From CAZJRB01 sp964547995 (GTDB lineage Bacteria; Planctomycetota; Planctomycetia; Pirellulales; Thermoguttaceae), in the NCBI GenBank assembly GCA_964547995.1, contig CAZJRB010000015.1:1-64000 (forward strand): DNA of 64,000 bases, written 5' to 3'. This document shows, piece after piece, positions 6,620-15,503 of this stretch. Numbering within the stretch: the first letter of the stretch is position 1; every line of letters starts with the position of its first letter. Under the pieces are notes generated by a model, which saw only the letters and a list, made by a program, of their open reading frames with translations, had not been told where the DNA came from and did no database searches. The position numbers and the translations under genes were made by a program.

Positions 6620-9247
6620 ATGCCCCAACTCCACCCCAACCTCGTAGACGCCAGGGAGCGGTTGGCGGCGGGATACGAGCAATTCAAGCAGGGTCACAAT
6701 AACGGCACGTCGGGTGTGGACCTGTGTGCAGAAATCACGGAACTGCGTGACACGATCGTCACAGAACTGCTCCACTCGGCGCTGGCTGACCTGGGCGAGG
6801 ATAGTCGGGAGGGGCTGCTTGCGCACATTGCCTTGGTGGCGCACGGCGGTTACGGGCGTTGCGATCTCGCACCGCTGAGCGATATCGACCTGATGATCCT
6901 GCACGACGACGCCGTGAAGCGGCGCGTCGTCCCGCTGGCCGAGCAGCTTCTGCGCGACCTCTTCGACACGACCCTTGTCGTGGGCCACAGCGTCCGCACG
7001 CCGGGCGATGCCTGCTGGCTGGCGCTCGAGGATCCGGTGATCTGCACCTCACTGATCGAGTCTCGCTTGCTGGCCGGCGACGCGGCGCTCTTTGAGCAGT
7101 TCCAAAAGCAGTTCTGCCGTCAGTACCGGCAACGATGCCGCCAACTGATCGGCGCCGTCGTCAAGGCCCGCCGTGACGAGCGCCACCGCTTTGGTGATAC
7201 GGTCTTTCTGCTCCAGCCGAATGTGAAACGGTCGCCGGGGGGGCTGCGCGACTTGCAGTTGCTTCGATGGGTCGGTCTCATGCGCTACGGTCTGAACGAT
7301 CCCGATCAGCTCCGCGCCGCAGACGTCCTCTCCGAAGAAGACGCTACTATCGTTGAAGCGGCCCGCGAGTTCCTGCTGCGGCTTCGCAACGAGCTGCACT
7401 TCCACAGCGGGCGTGCCGACGACGTGCTCGACCGTGGCACGCAGGTTCGCATTGCCCGACTTCGGCAGTATCCGGAGGACGGGGGCCTGCTGCCGGTTGA
7501 ACAGTTTATGCGGGACTACTTCCGTCATACGGGCGGGGTCAGCCACGTTGTCCACCGGTTTGTCGCCAACGCCGAAAGTCGCGACCGGCTTGCACGGATG
7601 GCATCAGCCGTGTTCGGACATCGCGTCGAGGGTGGCATTCGTGTGGGGATAACGGGTATCATTCTCACGCAGCAAGGATTGGCGTCGCTGCGCGGAAACC
7701 TGGTCGAGATCATGCGGCTGGTCGGCCTTTCGAACCTCTACGACAAGCCGATCGCCCCGGCCACGTGGGAGGTAGTCCGCCGCGAAGCGGCTCGGCTTCC
7801 CGAGATACTCTCGGCGGAAGCCTGTCGCCGGTTTCTCTCGCTGTTGGCCCATCCCGCGCGACTGGGATCGCTGCTCCGCGATCTTCATGACATCGGGATC
7901 CTTCGGCGGTTCGTGCCGGAGTTCGAGCACGCCCGCGGGCTACTGCAGTTCAATCAATATCACCAGTACACGGTCGACGAGCATTGCCTCCGGTCGGTGG
8001 AGGCGGCCGCAGAAATCGGCGGCGACGAAGGTCCTTTGGGGCGGGCATTCGACCGTATCCAACAGAAGTACGTGCTGCACCTCGCGCTGCTGATCCACGA
8101 CCTGGGGAAGGGGTCTGAGGGAGACCATCGGCAGCTCGGCGAGCAGATTGCAGCACGGGCGGCCGCACGGCTGGGGATGCCGCCTTGCGAAGCCGAGGCC
8201 TTGAAGTTCCTGGTGCGGCACCACGACTTGATGAACCACCTCGCGTTCCGCCGCGACACGAGCGCCGAGCGGCTGGTCGTGCGATTTGCCGTGCAAGTCG
8301 GTTCGCCCGAACTGCTGCGGATACTGTTTGTCATGACGGCGGCCGATCTGGCGGCGGTGGGGCCGCGCGTCTGGGACCAGTGGAAGAGCGAGGTGCTGAC
8401 GGACCTGTACTGCCGGGCAATGCAGCACCTTGCCGGCGAACCACCCGCGACCATAGACGGCCGACAATCTCAGCTTCGGCCGGAGACCGTCGTTCCCACA
8501 CTGGCCCGGCTGCGGAATCTGCCCGGGGCTTCGAAGCACATCGATCGTTTGCCGCCGTCTTACCTGTTGGCAACCAAGCCGGAACAGCTAGCCGATGATC
8601 TCCGCGTGCTCTCGCAGGCAGAGTCAGGCAGGGTGATTGCGACGGCCCGCTATTGGCCTGAAACGGAGACCGTGGAGTTCACCGTTGGCGCGTCCGAGGA
8701 AGGCGTGCCGGGGATATTTCACCGGTTGACCGGCGCACTGACCGGCAAAGGGCTACAGATTCGATCCGCCGAGATCCACACGCTCAGCGGCGGCCTGGTG
8801 CTGGATCGTTTCCGGGCGCACGATCCCGACTACGCAGGCCGGCCGCCGGACGACCGGCTCGAAGAGATCAACGCAGCATTGGTCGAATCACTCCAGGCCC
8901 CCGCAGACAAAGACCCCGTTTTCCGCCGGGTCTGGCAGGCCCAGGAGCCCTTTTCCGGCGAGGCGACGACCCTGACAAGTCGAGTCCAGGTGGACAATAC
9001 GACATCGGAGAAGTGCACGATTCTCGACATCTTCACCCGAGATCGTCGCGGGCTGCTCTACGTCATCACGCGGATACTTTTCGAGTTGGGATTGTCTGTT
9101 AGCCGGGCCAAAATCAGCACCTACGGGAACCAGGTGATCGATGTATTCTATGTAGTGGATAACAAGGGTTCCAAGATTACCAGCGAACCGGAGTTGGTGG
9201 CGATTCGGGAGCGGTTGCAGGAGGCCGTAGGCGGATGCGTGGAGTAG
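6620..9247 (+). CDS. glnD: [Protein-PII] uridylyltransferase / uridylyl-removing enzyme GlnD
   Basis: Bifunctional nitrogen sensor that adds UMP to PII Tyr51 when glutamine is low and removes it when glutamine is high. Domains of the 875-residue protein, in order: nucleotidyltransferase with HGGYGRCDLAPLSDIDLMI at about 75-93 (catalytic D88 and D90); a helical linker with PNVKRSPGGLRDLQLLRW; an HD hydrolase domain (DEHCLRSVEAA, then LIHDLGKG around residue 493, HH at RHHDLMNHL); and two C-terminal ACT domains (starting near TVEFTVGASEEGVPGIFHRLTG and TILDIFTRDRRGLLYVITRIL) that bind glutamine. All active-site groups look intact. It forms an operon with amt and glnB. Confidence 0.95.
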   Translation: MPQLHPNLVDARERLAAGYEQFKQGHNNGTSGVDLCAEITELRDTIVTELLHSALADLGEDSREGLLAHIALVAHGGYGRCDLAPLSDIDLMILHDDAVKRRVVPLAEQLLRDLFDTTLVVGHSVRTPGDACWLALEDPVICTSLIESRLLAGDAALFEQFQKQFCRQYRQRCRQLIGAVVKARRDERHRFGDTVFLLQPNVKRSPGGLRDLQLLRWVGLMRYGLNDPDQLRAADVLSEEDATIVEAAREFLLRLRNELHFHSGRADDVLDRGTQVRIARLRQYPEDGGLLPVEQFMRDYFRHTGGVSHVVHRFVANAESRDRLARMASAVFGHRVEGGIRVGITGIILTQQGLASLRGNLVEIMRLVGLSNLYDKPIAPATWEVVRREAARLPEILSAEACRRFLSLLAHPARLGSLLRDLHDIGILRRFVPEFEHARGLLQFNQYHQYTVDEHCLRSVEAAAEIGGDEGPLGRAFDRIQQKYVLHLALLIHDLGKGSEGDHRQLGEQIAARAAARLGMPPCEAEALKFLVRHHDLMNHLAFRRDTSAERLVVRFAVQVGSPELLRILFVMTAADLAAVGPRVWDQWKSEVLTDLYCRAMQHLAGEPPATIDGRQSQLRPETVVPTLARLRNLPGASKHIDRLPPSYLLATKPEQLADDLRVLSQAESGRVIATARYWPETETVEFTVGASEEGVPGIFHRLTGALTGKGLQIRSAEIHTLSGGLVLDRFRAHDPDYAGRPPDDRLEEINAALVESLQAPADKDPVFRRVWQAQEPFSGEATTLTSRVQVDNTTSEKCTILDIFTRDRRGLLYVITRILFELGLSVSRAKISTYGNQVIDVFYVVDNKGSKITSEPELVAIRERLQEAVGGCVE

Positions 9248-9492
9248 TCCGCCCTGTATCACCTCCCCAATCGTCAGAGTCCGACACGCTCGCCGTTGAA
9301 GCCTTCGGTCCGATCCTAATAGTGTTTCCTTTGGGGCTAATAGTAACGATTCTGCTCACGCGGGGCAATTGTGTGCCCCGATAACGGATACAGAAAGATT
9401 GCCAAAAATGGGCACTGCGACGGCTTCGTCAGTCTCAGGGCACCCTACACACGACTGTACGAAACGGTCACGGAGAATGGAGATCCGGATTC

Positions 9493-10815
9493 ATGAGTGT
9501 TATGGCACTTGTAAGGATTCTGAAGCTCACAGCGGTGGGCGCCGTGGTCGTGATACTGTCCGCTGTCGCGTCGGCGGAGGAGAACCGCCCGGCAAACGGA
9601 CGAGTCTATTACGCTGGCGAGGATGTACCGAGCCCGTCGCCCAGCGACTTGCCGCCGCCCCCGGTTACGGTGCAGGACTCGTTCTGGGATTCCGAGTGCG
9701 AATCCGGTTGCTGCCGATGCGACAACGGTTGCTGCGGCAACGGCTGCGGACTCGGCGATCCCTGCAAGCTCCTGCAGACCTGCTGCATGAAGGCGCACAA
9801 CGTCGATGCCGGTGGTTGGGTCCAGGGCGGCTTTTACAACTACAACACGGGGATGTTCAACGACTATCCCGACAACTTCAACGTGAACCAGGTGTGGCTT
9901 TACTCCGAGAAGGCGTTGGACGCCAAATGCGGCTGGGACTGGGGGTACCGGGTCGACTACGTCTACGGCACCGACGCCCCGGATACCCAGTCCTTTGGCA
10001 ACCAGTTGAACACGTACGACTTCGGTTGGTTTAACGGAGCGTTTTACGGGCATGCTGTTCCGCAGTTGTACGGCGAGGTGGGCTACGGCGACCTCTCGGT
10101 CAAACTTGGCCACTTCTACACGATTATTGGGTATGAAGTGGTCGCGGCACCGGACAACTTTTTCTATTCGCACGCCTTCACGATGTATTACGCAGAGCCG
10201 TTTACCCACAGCGGTTTTCTGGCCACGTATGAAGCTAACGATCAAGTGACCTGGTACGGAGGCTGGAGTGCGGGATATGATACGGGTTTCGACCGGTTCG
10301 AGGGCGACATCTTCCTGGGCGGCTTTAGCGTCGGGTTGGGTGAAAACGTTACCGCGACGTACGCATGCACGGTTGGCCGACTGGGGTTCGGCACTAATTT
10401 GTCGGGATATTCACACAGCGTTGTAGTGGACGTTCAGTTGAGCGAGAAATTGAACTACGTGTTTCAGAGCGACTACATCAACTATGACGGCATCGTCACC
10501 CATCCAGCCTCGCTTATGGGCCTTCCACTGGATCCGGTTTTGCTGTATCGCTACGGCGTAAACAACTACCTGTTCTACGAAATCAACGAGCGTCTCAAGG
10601 CGGGGATTCGCCTTGAATGGTTCAACGTCGAAGAGGATCCCCAAGGCGACCGTTCCGATCTCTACGAAGTAACCTTCGGCTTCAACTACCGGCCGCACGC
10701 CAACTTCGTCATTCGCCCCGAGTTGCGTTGGGAACAAGACAACGATGGTTTTACCGTCGACCCGGCGCGGAACAATCAAGTAGGGTTTGGGATGGACATG
10801 ATTCTGATGTTCTGA
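9493..10815 (+). CDS. Outer-membrane beta-barrel porin (BBP2-like)
   Basis: 440-residue secreted protein with an N-terminal signal peptide (hydrophobic run ending ASAEEN near residue 30). A short Cys-rich stretch follows (CESGCCRCDNGCCGNGCGLGDPC, written here by position: about residues 71-100), then alternating aromatic strands typical of a barrel (GGWVQGGFYNYNTGMF, FNGAFYGHAVPQLYGEVGYG, LSVKLGHFYTIIGYE). It ends with the strand MDMILMF and a terminal Phe, as in many outer-membrane barrels. This fits the planctomycete putative beta-barrel porin-2 group. It lies between glnD and a second PII gene, so a role in uptake of a nitrogen source is plausible but inferred. The cysteine cluster may form disulphides or bind metal. 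Confidence 0.8.
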   Translation: MSVMALVRILKLTAVGAVVVILSAVASAEENRPANGRVYYAGEDVPSPSPSDLPPPPVTVQDSFWDSECESGCCRCDNGCCGNGCGLGDPCKLLQTCCMKAHNVDAGGWVQGGFYNYNTGMFNDYPDNFNVNQVWLYSEKALDAKCGWDWGYRVDYVYGTDAPDTQSFGNQLNTYDFGWFNGAFYGHAVPQLYGEVGYGDLSVKLGHFYTIIGYEVVAAPDNFFYSHAFTMYYAEPFTHSGFLATYEANDQVTWYGGWSAGYDTGFDRFEGDIFLGGFSVGLGENVTATYACTVGRLGFGTNLSGYSHSVVVDVQLSEKLNYVFQSDYINYDGIVTHPASLMGLPLDPVLLYRYGVNNYLFYEINERLKAGIRLEWFNVEEDPQGDRSDLYEVTFGFNYRPHANFVIRPELRWEQDNDGFTVDPARNNQVGFGMDMILMF

Positions 10816-10833
10816 CCTCCAGGTGACGAAAAC

Positions 10834-10848
10834 CGGCGGAATCCGCCG
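10834..10848 (+). terminator. Small GC hairpin after the porin gene
   Basis: CGGCG and CGCCG arms around a short loop, 19 bp beyond the stop codon, followed by a weak T run (CGTTTGG). It may be a weak terminator. Confidence 0.35.
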
Positions 10849-10860
10849 CGTTTGGCCCCC

Positions 10861-10889
10861 TTGAGGCATCCGGCTACGGATGATACACT
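10861..10889 (+). promoter_or_regulatory. Sigma-70-type promoter of the second PII gene
   Basis: TTGAGG at 10861-10866, a 17-bp spacer, and TACACT at 10884-10889. The predicted start near 10896 is about 30 bp upstream of the GTG codon. This gives the second PII its own promoter, separate from the sigma-54 unit. Confidence 0.55.
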
Positions 10890-10927
10890 TTGGGAGAGCC
10901 TGTTTCTTCCCCCGGAGTCGATCCGCC

Positions 10928-11275
10928 GTGAAACTCATTATCGCCGTCATCCAGCCGAACCGTCTCGAGGCCGTCAAGGCGGCCCTGGCCGACGTGGAAG
11001 TCTTCCGACTGACCGTTACGGACGTCCAGGGGTTCGGGCGGCAACGGGGCCAGACGGAGGTCTACCGGGGCCACGAGTTCACGGTCAACCTGCTGCGGAA
11101 GGTCCAGTTGATGATCGCCGTGAACGAGGAATTCCTCGAGCCGACGATCGAGGCCATCACCACCGCCGGCCGCACCGGTCCCGAAGGGCAAATCGGCGAC
11201 GGCAAGATTTTCGTCCTTCCCCTGGAGGACTGCATCCGCATCCGGACGGGTGAACGCGGCTCCGACGCGATCTGA
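10928..11275 (+). CDS. Second PII-family regulator with Phe at the uridylylation site
   Basis: 115-residue PII homologue. I chose the GTG at 10928 because VKLIIAVIQPNRLEAVKAAL is the normal PII start, whereas the upstream extension does not look like PII; GGAG lies about 10 bp before it. The first nucleotide-binding region (DVQGFGRQRGQTE) and C-terminal motif (CIRIRTGERGSDAI) are conserved. In the T-loop the residue aligned with Tyr51 is Phe (RGHEFTVNL), so GlnD cannot uridylylate it there, unlike the PII at 6266. It should therefore respond to effectors alone or through another modification. Its partner is unknown. It stands downstream of the porin and converges on tatC. Confidence 0.92.
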   Translation: MKLIIAVIQPNRLEAVKAALADVEVFRLTVTDVQGFGRQRGQTEVYRGHEFTVNLLRKVQLMIAVNEEFLEPTIEAITTAGRTGPEGQIGDGKIFVLPLEDCIRIRTGERGSDAI

Positions 11276-11285
11276 TTTTGGACTC

Positions 11286-12368
11286 TCAACTCTCCTCGTC
11301 CCACTCGTCATACGGACTCTGTTTGCGGGGCATGTACTTGCACAAGAGGATCCCGCCGAAATAGAGAACGGTCAGCGGAATGGCCATCAGGATCATGCTC
11401 GTCGGATCGGCCGGCGTGAGAAACATCGCCAGGACAAAGATCACGAGGATCGCAACCCGCCACTTCGACAGATACGCCTGAACGTCGAAGATTCCGATCC
11501 GCTCCAGGAAAAGCATTACCAGCGGCAGTTGGAAACTGATCCCGAACCCCAGCGGCAAGATCAGGACGAAGCTGAGCCATTCGCTGATCCGCAGGTCGGG
11601 GTCGATACCCAGCACCTCGTTGAATGTCAGCAGAAACTGCAAGACCGGCTTGAAAACGAGGAAGAAGGCCACCGAGGCGCCGGCGAGAAAAAGCCCCAGG
11701 CTAAATGGCAAGAAAACGTGGACGTAGTGTTTTTCGTGGGGATATAGCCCGGCGGCCACGAAGCTCCAAATCTGGTAAAAAATATAGGGACTTGCGATCA
11801 AAACGCCCGCGACTAACGCCGCCTTGATCCAAATCACAAACGCCTCGTGCGCGTTGAGGCTCGTGACTTTGACGTCCTCCCTGACCGGATACCACAACGT
11901 CATCGGGACCAGGTTGTCCTTGCGGATCAGGTGGACTTCCGGGGGCGCAGTCACGGCACCGTCGTCCACGCTGTCGTTTGTACGGTTGTCCGTACGGTTG
12001 TCTGCGGGTTTTGGTTGTTCCGGTTGAATGTGGCGCAACTCCGCCGGATCGACATAGTATTCCTTGGCGAGCAGATGGTCCTTCTTAACGAGATCCGCGT
12101 ACTGCGCCAGATCACCCGGCGGCAGGGCCCCGTCTGCCTGGAGTTGCTCCAGACGCGATATCGTTTGCCTTTCCCGATAACTCGTAAGTGCCTGCTCTAA
12201 CGGCAATTGAATGAATTGGACCACGTACTTCGCAATGAACAACCCTATCACGAACCCCACAACCAGCCCGATCAAAGCCTTGAACAGACACGTCCGCAAC
12301 TCCTCCAGGTGCTCGCCGAAGGTCATCGTCGTCTCTTTGAACAGATCCTTTGTCTTTTGGTCGACCAT
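11286..12368 (-). CDS. tatC: Twin-arginine translocase subunit TatC with enlarged first periplasmic loop
   Basis: Polytopic inner-membrane receptor for twin-arginine signal peptides. The start at 12368 gives MVDQKTKDLFKETTMTFGEHLEELR, with the HLEELR motif that contacts the RR signal; a longer in-frame reading would cross the promoter region. At 360 residues it is about 100 longer than E. coli TatC. The excess lies in the loop after helix 1 (about residues 62-165), a charged region with the repeated TDNR motif encoded by a short direct repeat (GTACGGTTGTC). Later helices are canonical, including ASPYIFYQIWSFVAAGLYPHEK and FLTPADP. Such a loop is seen in other planctomycete TatCs. tatA/B are not in this window. 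Confidence 0.93.
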   Translation of the reverse strand: MVDQKTKDLFKETTMTFGEHLEELRTCLFKALIGLVVGFVIGLFIAKYVVQFIQLPLEQALTSYRERQTISRLEQLQADGALPPGDLAQYADLVKKDHLLAKEYYVDPAELRHIQPEQPKPADNRTDNRTNDSVDDGAVTAPPEVHLIRKDNLVPMTLWYPVREDVKVTSLNAHEAFVIWIKAALVAGVLIASPYIFYQIWSFVAAGLYPHEKHYVHVFLPFSLGLFLAGASVAFFLVFKPVLQFLLTFNEVLGIDPDLRISEWLSFVLILPLGFGISFQLPLVMLFLERIGIFDVQAYLSKWRVAILVIFVLAMFLTPADPTSMILMAIPLTVLYFGGILLCKYMPRKQSPYDEWDEES

Positions 12369-12408
12369 CTGGAAATCAAAGGGGATTGGTTGGTGGGACC
12401 TGTTTGTT

Positions 12409-12437
12409 GTTTGTCTCAGCGTGAAACACTCTATAAT
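12409..12437 (+). promoter_or_regulatory. Promoter of manA
   Basis: Perfect -10 TATAAT at 12432-12437, with TTTGTC or TTGTTT at 16-19 bp upstream as a weak -35. The predicted start near 12444 gives a leader of about 58 nt. Confidence 0.5.
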
Positions 12438-12461
12438 AGCTCCGAAGAACCATCCCGGCAA
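12433..12461 (-). promoter_or_regulatory. Promoter of tatC, overlapping the manA promoter
   Basis: On the minus strand TTGCCG (12456-12461), a 17-bp spacer and TATTAT (12433-12438). Its -10 box overlaps the -10 box of the divergent manA promoter, so only one polymerase can occupy the site at a time. Confidence 0.5.
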
Positions 12462-12501
12462 CGAACTCCCCTCCTTCATCTTGGATGTTGGGGCACATGA
12501 C

Positions 12502-13476
12502 ATGACTGAAGCACTCTACCCGCTGCGTTTTCGACCCATCCTCAGACAGTATATTTGGGGGGGGAGACGGCTTGGGACCGTGCTCGGCAAGGAACTCGGC
12601 CCCGAGCCGAATTACGCCGAGAGCTGGGAAATCTGCGACCACGGAGCGGATCAGAGCACCGTCGCCGCCGGACGGCTCGTGGGGACCACGCTCCACGATC
12701 TCGTGACGCGGCAAGGGCCGGCACTCCTCGGGCGGCACCATCCCTTGAGCCGATTTCCCCTGTTGCTGAAGTTCCTCGATGCCGCCCGGACCCTCTCCGT
12801 CCAGGTCCATCCCGATGACGCAAGGGCCGCTCGGCTCGACCCTCCCGATCTCGGAAAGACCGAGGCCTGGGTGGTCCTGGCTGCCGAACCGGGCGGGACC
12901 ATCTACGCGGGCTTGAAGCCGGGCATCGACCGCCAGACGTTGGCCGACGCGATTCGAGCGGGAAACTGCGAGGATGCCCTGCACCAGTTCCAGCCGGAGG
13001 TGGGCGACTGCGTCTTCATTCCCGCCGGCACGGTTCACGCCCTGGGCGAAGGGCTCCTGGTCGCCGAGATCCAACAGGCCAGCGACACGACGTATCGGCT
13101 CTTCGACTGGAACCGTCTTGGAGCCGACGGAAAGCCGCGCCCGCTGCACGTCGAAGCGGGACTCGAAGCGATCGATTTCGACCGCGGACCCGGTGGACCG
13201 CAACAGCCGAAGCCGACCGAGCGGCCGGCTGTCATCCGGTTGGTCGAGAGCGACAAGTTCGTGCTCGACCGCTGGGAATTTGAGCAGCCGCAGACAGCCG
13301 GCGGCGACGACCGATTTCACATCGTCTCGGTGCTCGAGGGTTCGCTAGAGGTGCAGGGCGACCCGGCATCCACCCCCCTGCCCCGCGGCGGGACGATCCT
13401 GCTGCCGGCGGAGATTGGCGAAGTGCAACTGGCGCCGCAGGATAAGACGATCCTCCTGGATGCGTATCTGCCGTAA
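12502..13476 (+). CDS. manA: Mannose-6-phosphate isomerase, class I
   Basis: Cupin-fold zinc enzyme that interconverts mannose-6-phosphate and fructose-6-phosphate. The 324-residue form starts MTEALYPLRFRPILRQYIWGGRRLG at ATG 12502. Zinc ligands are in QVHPDD (residues 101-106), KTEAW (119-123) and VFIPAGTVHAL (His179). This short form resembles the Bacillus/planctomycete group and not the 391-residue E. coli enzyme. An in-frame upstream extension would run through the divergent promoters and was rejected. It supplies mannose units for GDP-mannose and surface polysaccharides. Confidence 0.92.
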   Translation: MTEALYPLRFRPILRQYIWGGRRLGTVLGKELGPEPNYAESWEICDHGADQSTVAAGRLVGTTLHDLVTRQGPALLGRHHPLSRFPLLLKFLDAARTLSVQVHPDDARAARLDPPDLGKTEAWVVLAAEPGGTIYAGLKPGIDRQTLADAIRAGNCEDALHQFQPEVGDCVFIPAGTVHALGEGLLVAEIQQASDTTYRLFDWNRLGADGKPRPLHVEAGLEAIDFDRGPGGPQQPKPTERPAVIRLVESDKFVLDRWEFEQPQTAGGDDRFHIVSVLEGSLEVQGDPASTPLPRGGTILLPAEIGEVQLAPQDKTILLDAYLP

Positions 13477-13619
13477 GGACGGCAATAGTGTGCCACTGGA
13501 CCCCCCGGGTCAAGGGGTCGGTTTCCGGGTGCGTTGAGCCGTGGCCCGTCGGACGTCGCGAATTCATGCACGTAAATGCCTGTTTTTGCGATATTTCGCG
13601 CGGGTGGCCCATTTTCCTC

Positions 13620-13648
13620 TTGATATGGGACCGCGAATATGATATACC
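13620..13648 (+). promoter_or_regulatory. Promoter upstream of the methyltransferase-like/radical SAM pair
   Basis: TTGATA at 13620-13625, 17-bp spacer, TATACC at 13643-13648. It predicts a leader of about 125 nt before the gene at 13782. The rest of the 13477-13781 gap shows no convincing gene. Confidence 0.5.
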
Positions 13649-13781
13649 CATGTTCACTTCTGTACTGAAATCGGCCACCGCGCTCACCGCGGGCGTGACC
13701 GATTCCGAGGACTTTGGAAAAGAGATTCAAAGCGGTTGCAGGACTAGATTTGCGACTTGCGGTTCTTAAGGGTTTTTCACT

Positions 13782-15407
13782 ATGGACACGAAGCGACTTT
13801 GCCACGTTCGGACCCGCAGCCGACGGAACAACTGGAGCCAAATCCGGAGCGTGTTGAGATCCGAGGATATACTCGTTGGACTCCGCGTCTCTTCGGGCAC
13901 CCGAGTTCAAGTGGAGCCGATTTGTTGGGAACGGTATTGGTCAGAGACCGGATGCCGATTGCCACCCGATCTAGGAGGGCGTCTGGAGACGCTACGTTCA
14001 AGTCGTCGCAAGTACATCCAAACGAGATTCGACTTGAGTTATGCAGCGCCCTTCTGCCATGCCTACTTTTCATTTCTCCGAGTTGCCCTTGATCGCGTTC
14101 TCACCGGACACGCGCCTCCTGCGTTGCTCCACGCGACTCTCGGACTTGAATGCGCTGCGGTGGGCTGGACTGCACACCCAAGTCGCTTAGCTGCGGCGAC
14201 GTGTCCGATCAAGAACCCGGTCTACCTGCTGGCCAAGTTGCGAGAGCCCCGGGCATACGAGGACCCGAAGTTCCTTCCCTTGATTGCACCCTTCTATCGT
14301 TCGGAGTCGAGTCGCGTCCCGGTTTCGTTGTTCTATCACTACCGGCAAGTCGCAGTGGGAGAACCGGCTCGGATTCGCGTCCTGCTTTACCCGCCGGTGG
14401 CAATTGATGACAGGCCGGAAGCCTTTCGGTGCATTCAAGCCTTGGCTGGGGGACTTGCACGCAAGCACGACACCCGGGCGGTCCAGCGTTCCAGACGGAT
14501 TTGCGATCTGGCGGTCGGTCCGTTTCTGGAGCGGTTTGTGCGGCATCCGGACTGGAACGGCGGAGCGGAGGTTCGAATTGCGGACTTGGGGGCCGGTACC
14601 GGCGATCTCGCCCGAAACCTAATTGAGCGCTTGGCGACACGTTTTCCCACCATAGCCGAAGGTCGTCTGTTCGCATGGACATTGGTGGACGTCGGGTTCC
14701 GGAACGCGAAGCGGCATGCTCATCACTGGCCTTTCTTTCAGAAACTGGCCAGCTTGAGGTGTCGGCGATCAGATTATGTCTCGTGGATACACTCCCAAGA
14801 ACCAGGTAGCACCGGAAAACCCTTTCATGTCATTCTGATGTGTCGGCTGCTTAACAACGCAAGTCGGTTCGGGATTGACTGGGTGGACGCCTACCACCAA
14901 GTGCGGAAGCTCTCCGGCGGGGCACTGACCTTTCGGAAATGGAAAGCCGGTACATACCTGCCGCATGTCGCCTTGACACCGGGTGCTGCGAATACAAAAA
15001 ATCTGCTCGCGTCGAACGCCAGTCTGCGTTTGCGTCGAGGAACAACTTTCCGGCAGTTGTCACTGAGCGACTACTTCCGGGGGCTGTACTTCTTGACTGA
15101 AGAAACTCAGCCTCCCGACGCCGGACCCGAAGCCGTATTCTTCCCGATCCGGCAATTCAGCGATTCGGCGCTGCTAATGCCCGATGGCAGCAGTGTTCTC
15201 GAGAAGTTGTGCCTGCTGGCGGATGCTGTTATTATTGAAGACGTCGATCTGGATGCTCGGGCATTGCGACGACATCTGGAAGCACGAAACCTTACCCATC
15301 TTGCAGCGACGGACGCCACAAATCGGTGCAAGATGCGCACGGCCAAGCTCCTTTGCGTTTCCGAGGAAACACGAGCATCCCTGCTTCCGGGTCGCCGCAT
15401 TTGGTGA
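13782..15407 (+). CDS. Unknown protein with a methyltransferase-type SAM motif
   Basis: 541-residue protein that I do not recognise as a named family. No signal peptide or membrane segment is seen. The middle contains VRIADLGAGTGDLARNLIERL (about 264-284), the glycine-rich motif I of class I SAM-dependent methyltransferases. An acidic strand-end (WTLVDVG) and a motif IV-like stretch (FHVILMCRLLNN) follow. The N-terminal 250 residues are Arg/Leu-rich with no clear motif. A radical SAM gene starts 96 bp downstream on the same strand, so the two probably form an operon. This resembles in layout two-gene cassettes such as TcmP with its Cys-motif partner, but membership is not shown. AAGGG lies 9 bp before the ATG. 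Confidence 0.6.
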   Translation: MDTKRLCHVRTRSRRNNWSQIRSVLRSEDILVGLRVSSGTRVQVEPICWERYWSETGCRLPPDLGGRLETLRSSRRKYIQTRFDLSYAAPFCHAYFSFLRVALDRVLTGHAPPALLHATLGLECAAVGWTAHPSRLAAATCPIKNPVYLLAKLREPRAYEDPKFLPLIAPFYRSESSRVPVSLFYHYRQVAVGEPARIRVLLYPPVAIDDRPEAFRCIQALAGGLARKHDTRAVQRSRRICDLAVGPFLERFVRHPDWNGGAEVRIADLGAGTGDLARNLIERLATRFPTIAEGRLFAWTLVDVGFRNAKRHAHHWPFFQKLASLRCRRSDYVSWIHSQEPGSTGKPFHVILMCRLLNNASRFGIDWVDAYHQVRKLSGGALTFRKWKAGTYLPHVALTPGAANTKNLLASNASLRLRRGTTFRQLSLSDYFRGLYFLTEETQPPDAGPEAVFFPIRQFSDSALLMPDGSSVLEKLCLLADAVIIEDVDLDARALRRHLEARNLTHLAATDATNRCKMRTAKLLCVSEETRASLLPGRRIW

Positions 15408-15503
15408 CGACGACAACGGATCGAAACCGTGCGAAAACAGAGATGACCTCTGGCGTCGTGAGAAGGATTGGCACTCGGTTCGATGTGACGGAGGAAAAGT
15501 CCA

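Noticed and set aside
11985..12005. CRISPR-like direct repeat (GTACGGTTGTC) in tatC
   Set aside because: Only two short tandem copies inside a coding loop, with no spacers.
13488..13769. 93-codon open frame upstream of the methyltransferase-like gene
   Set aside because: It crosses the predicted promoter and has no family signature or good Shine-Dalgarno sequence.
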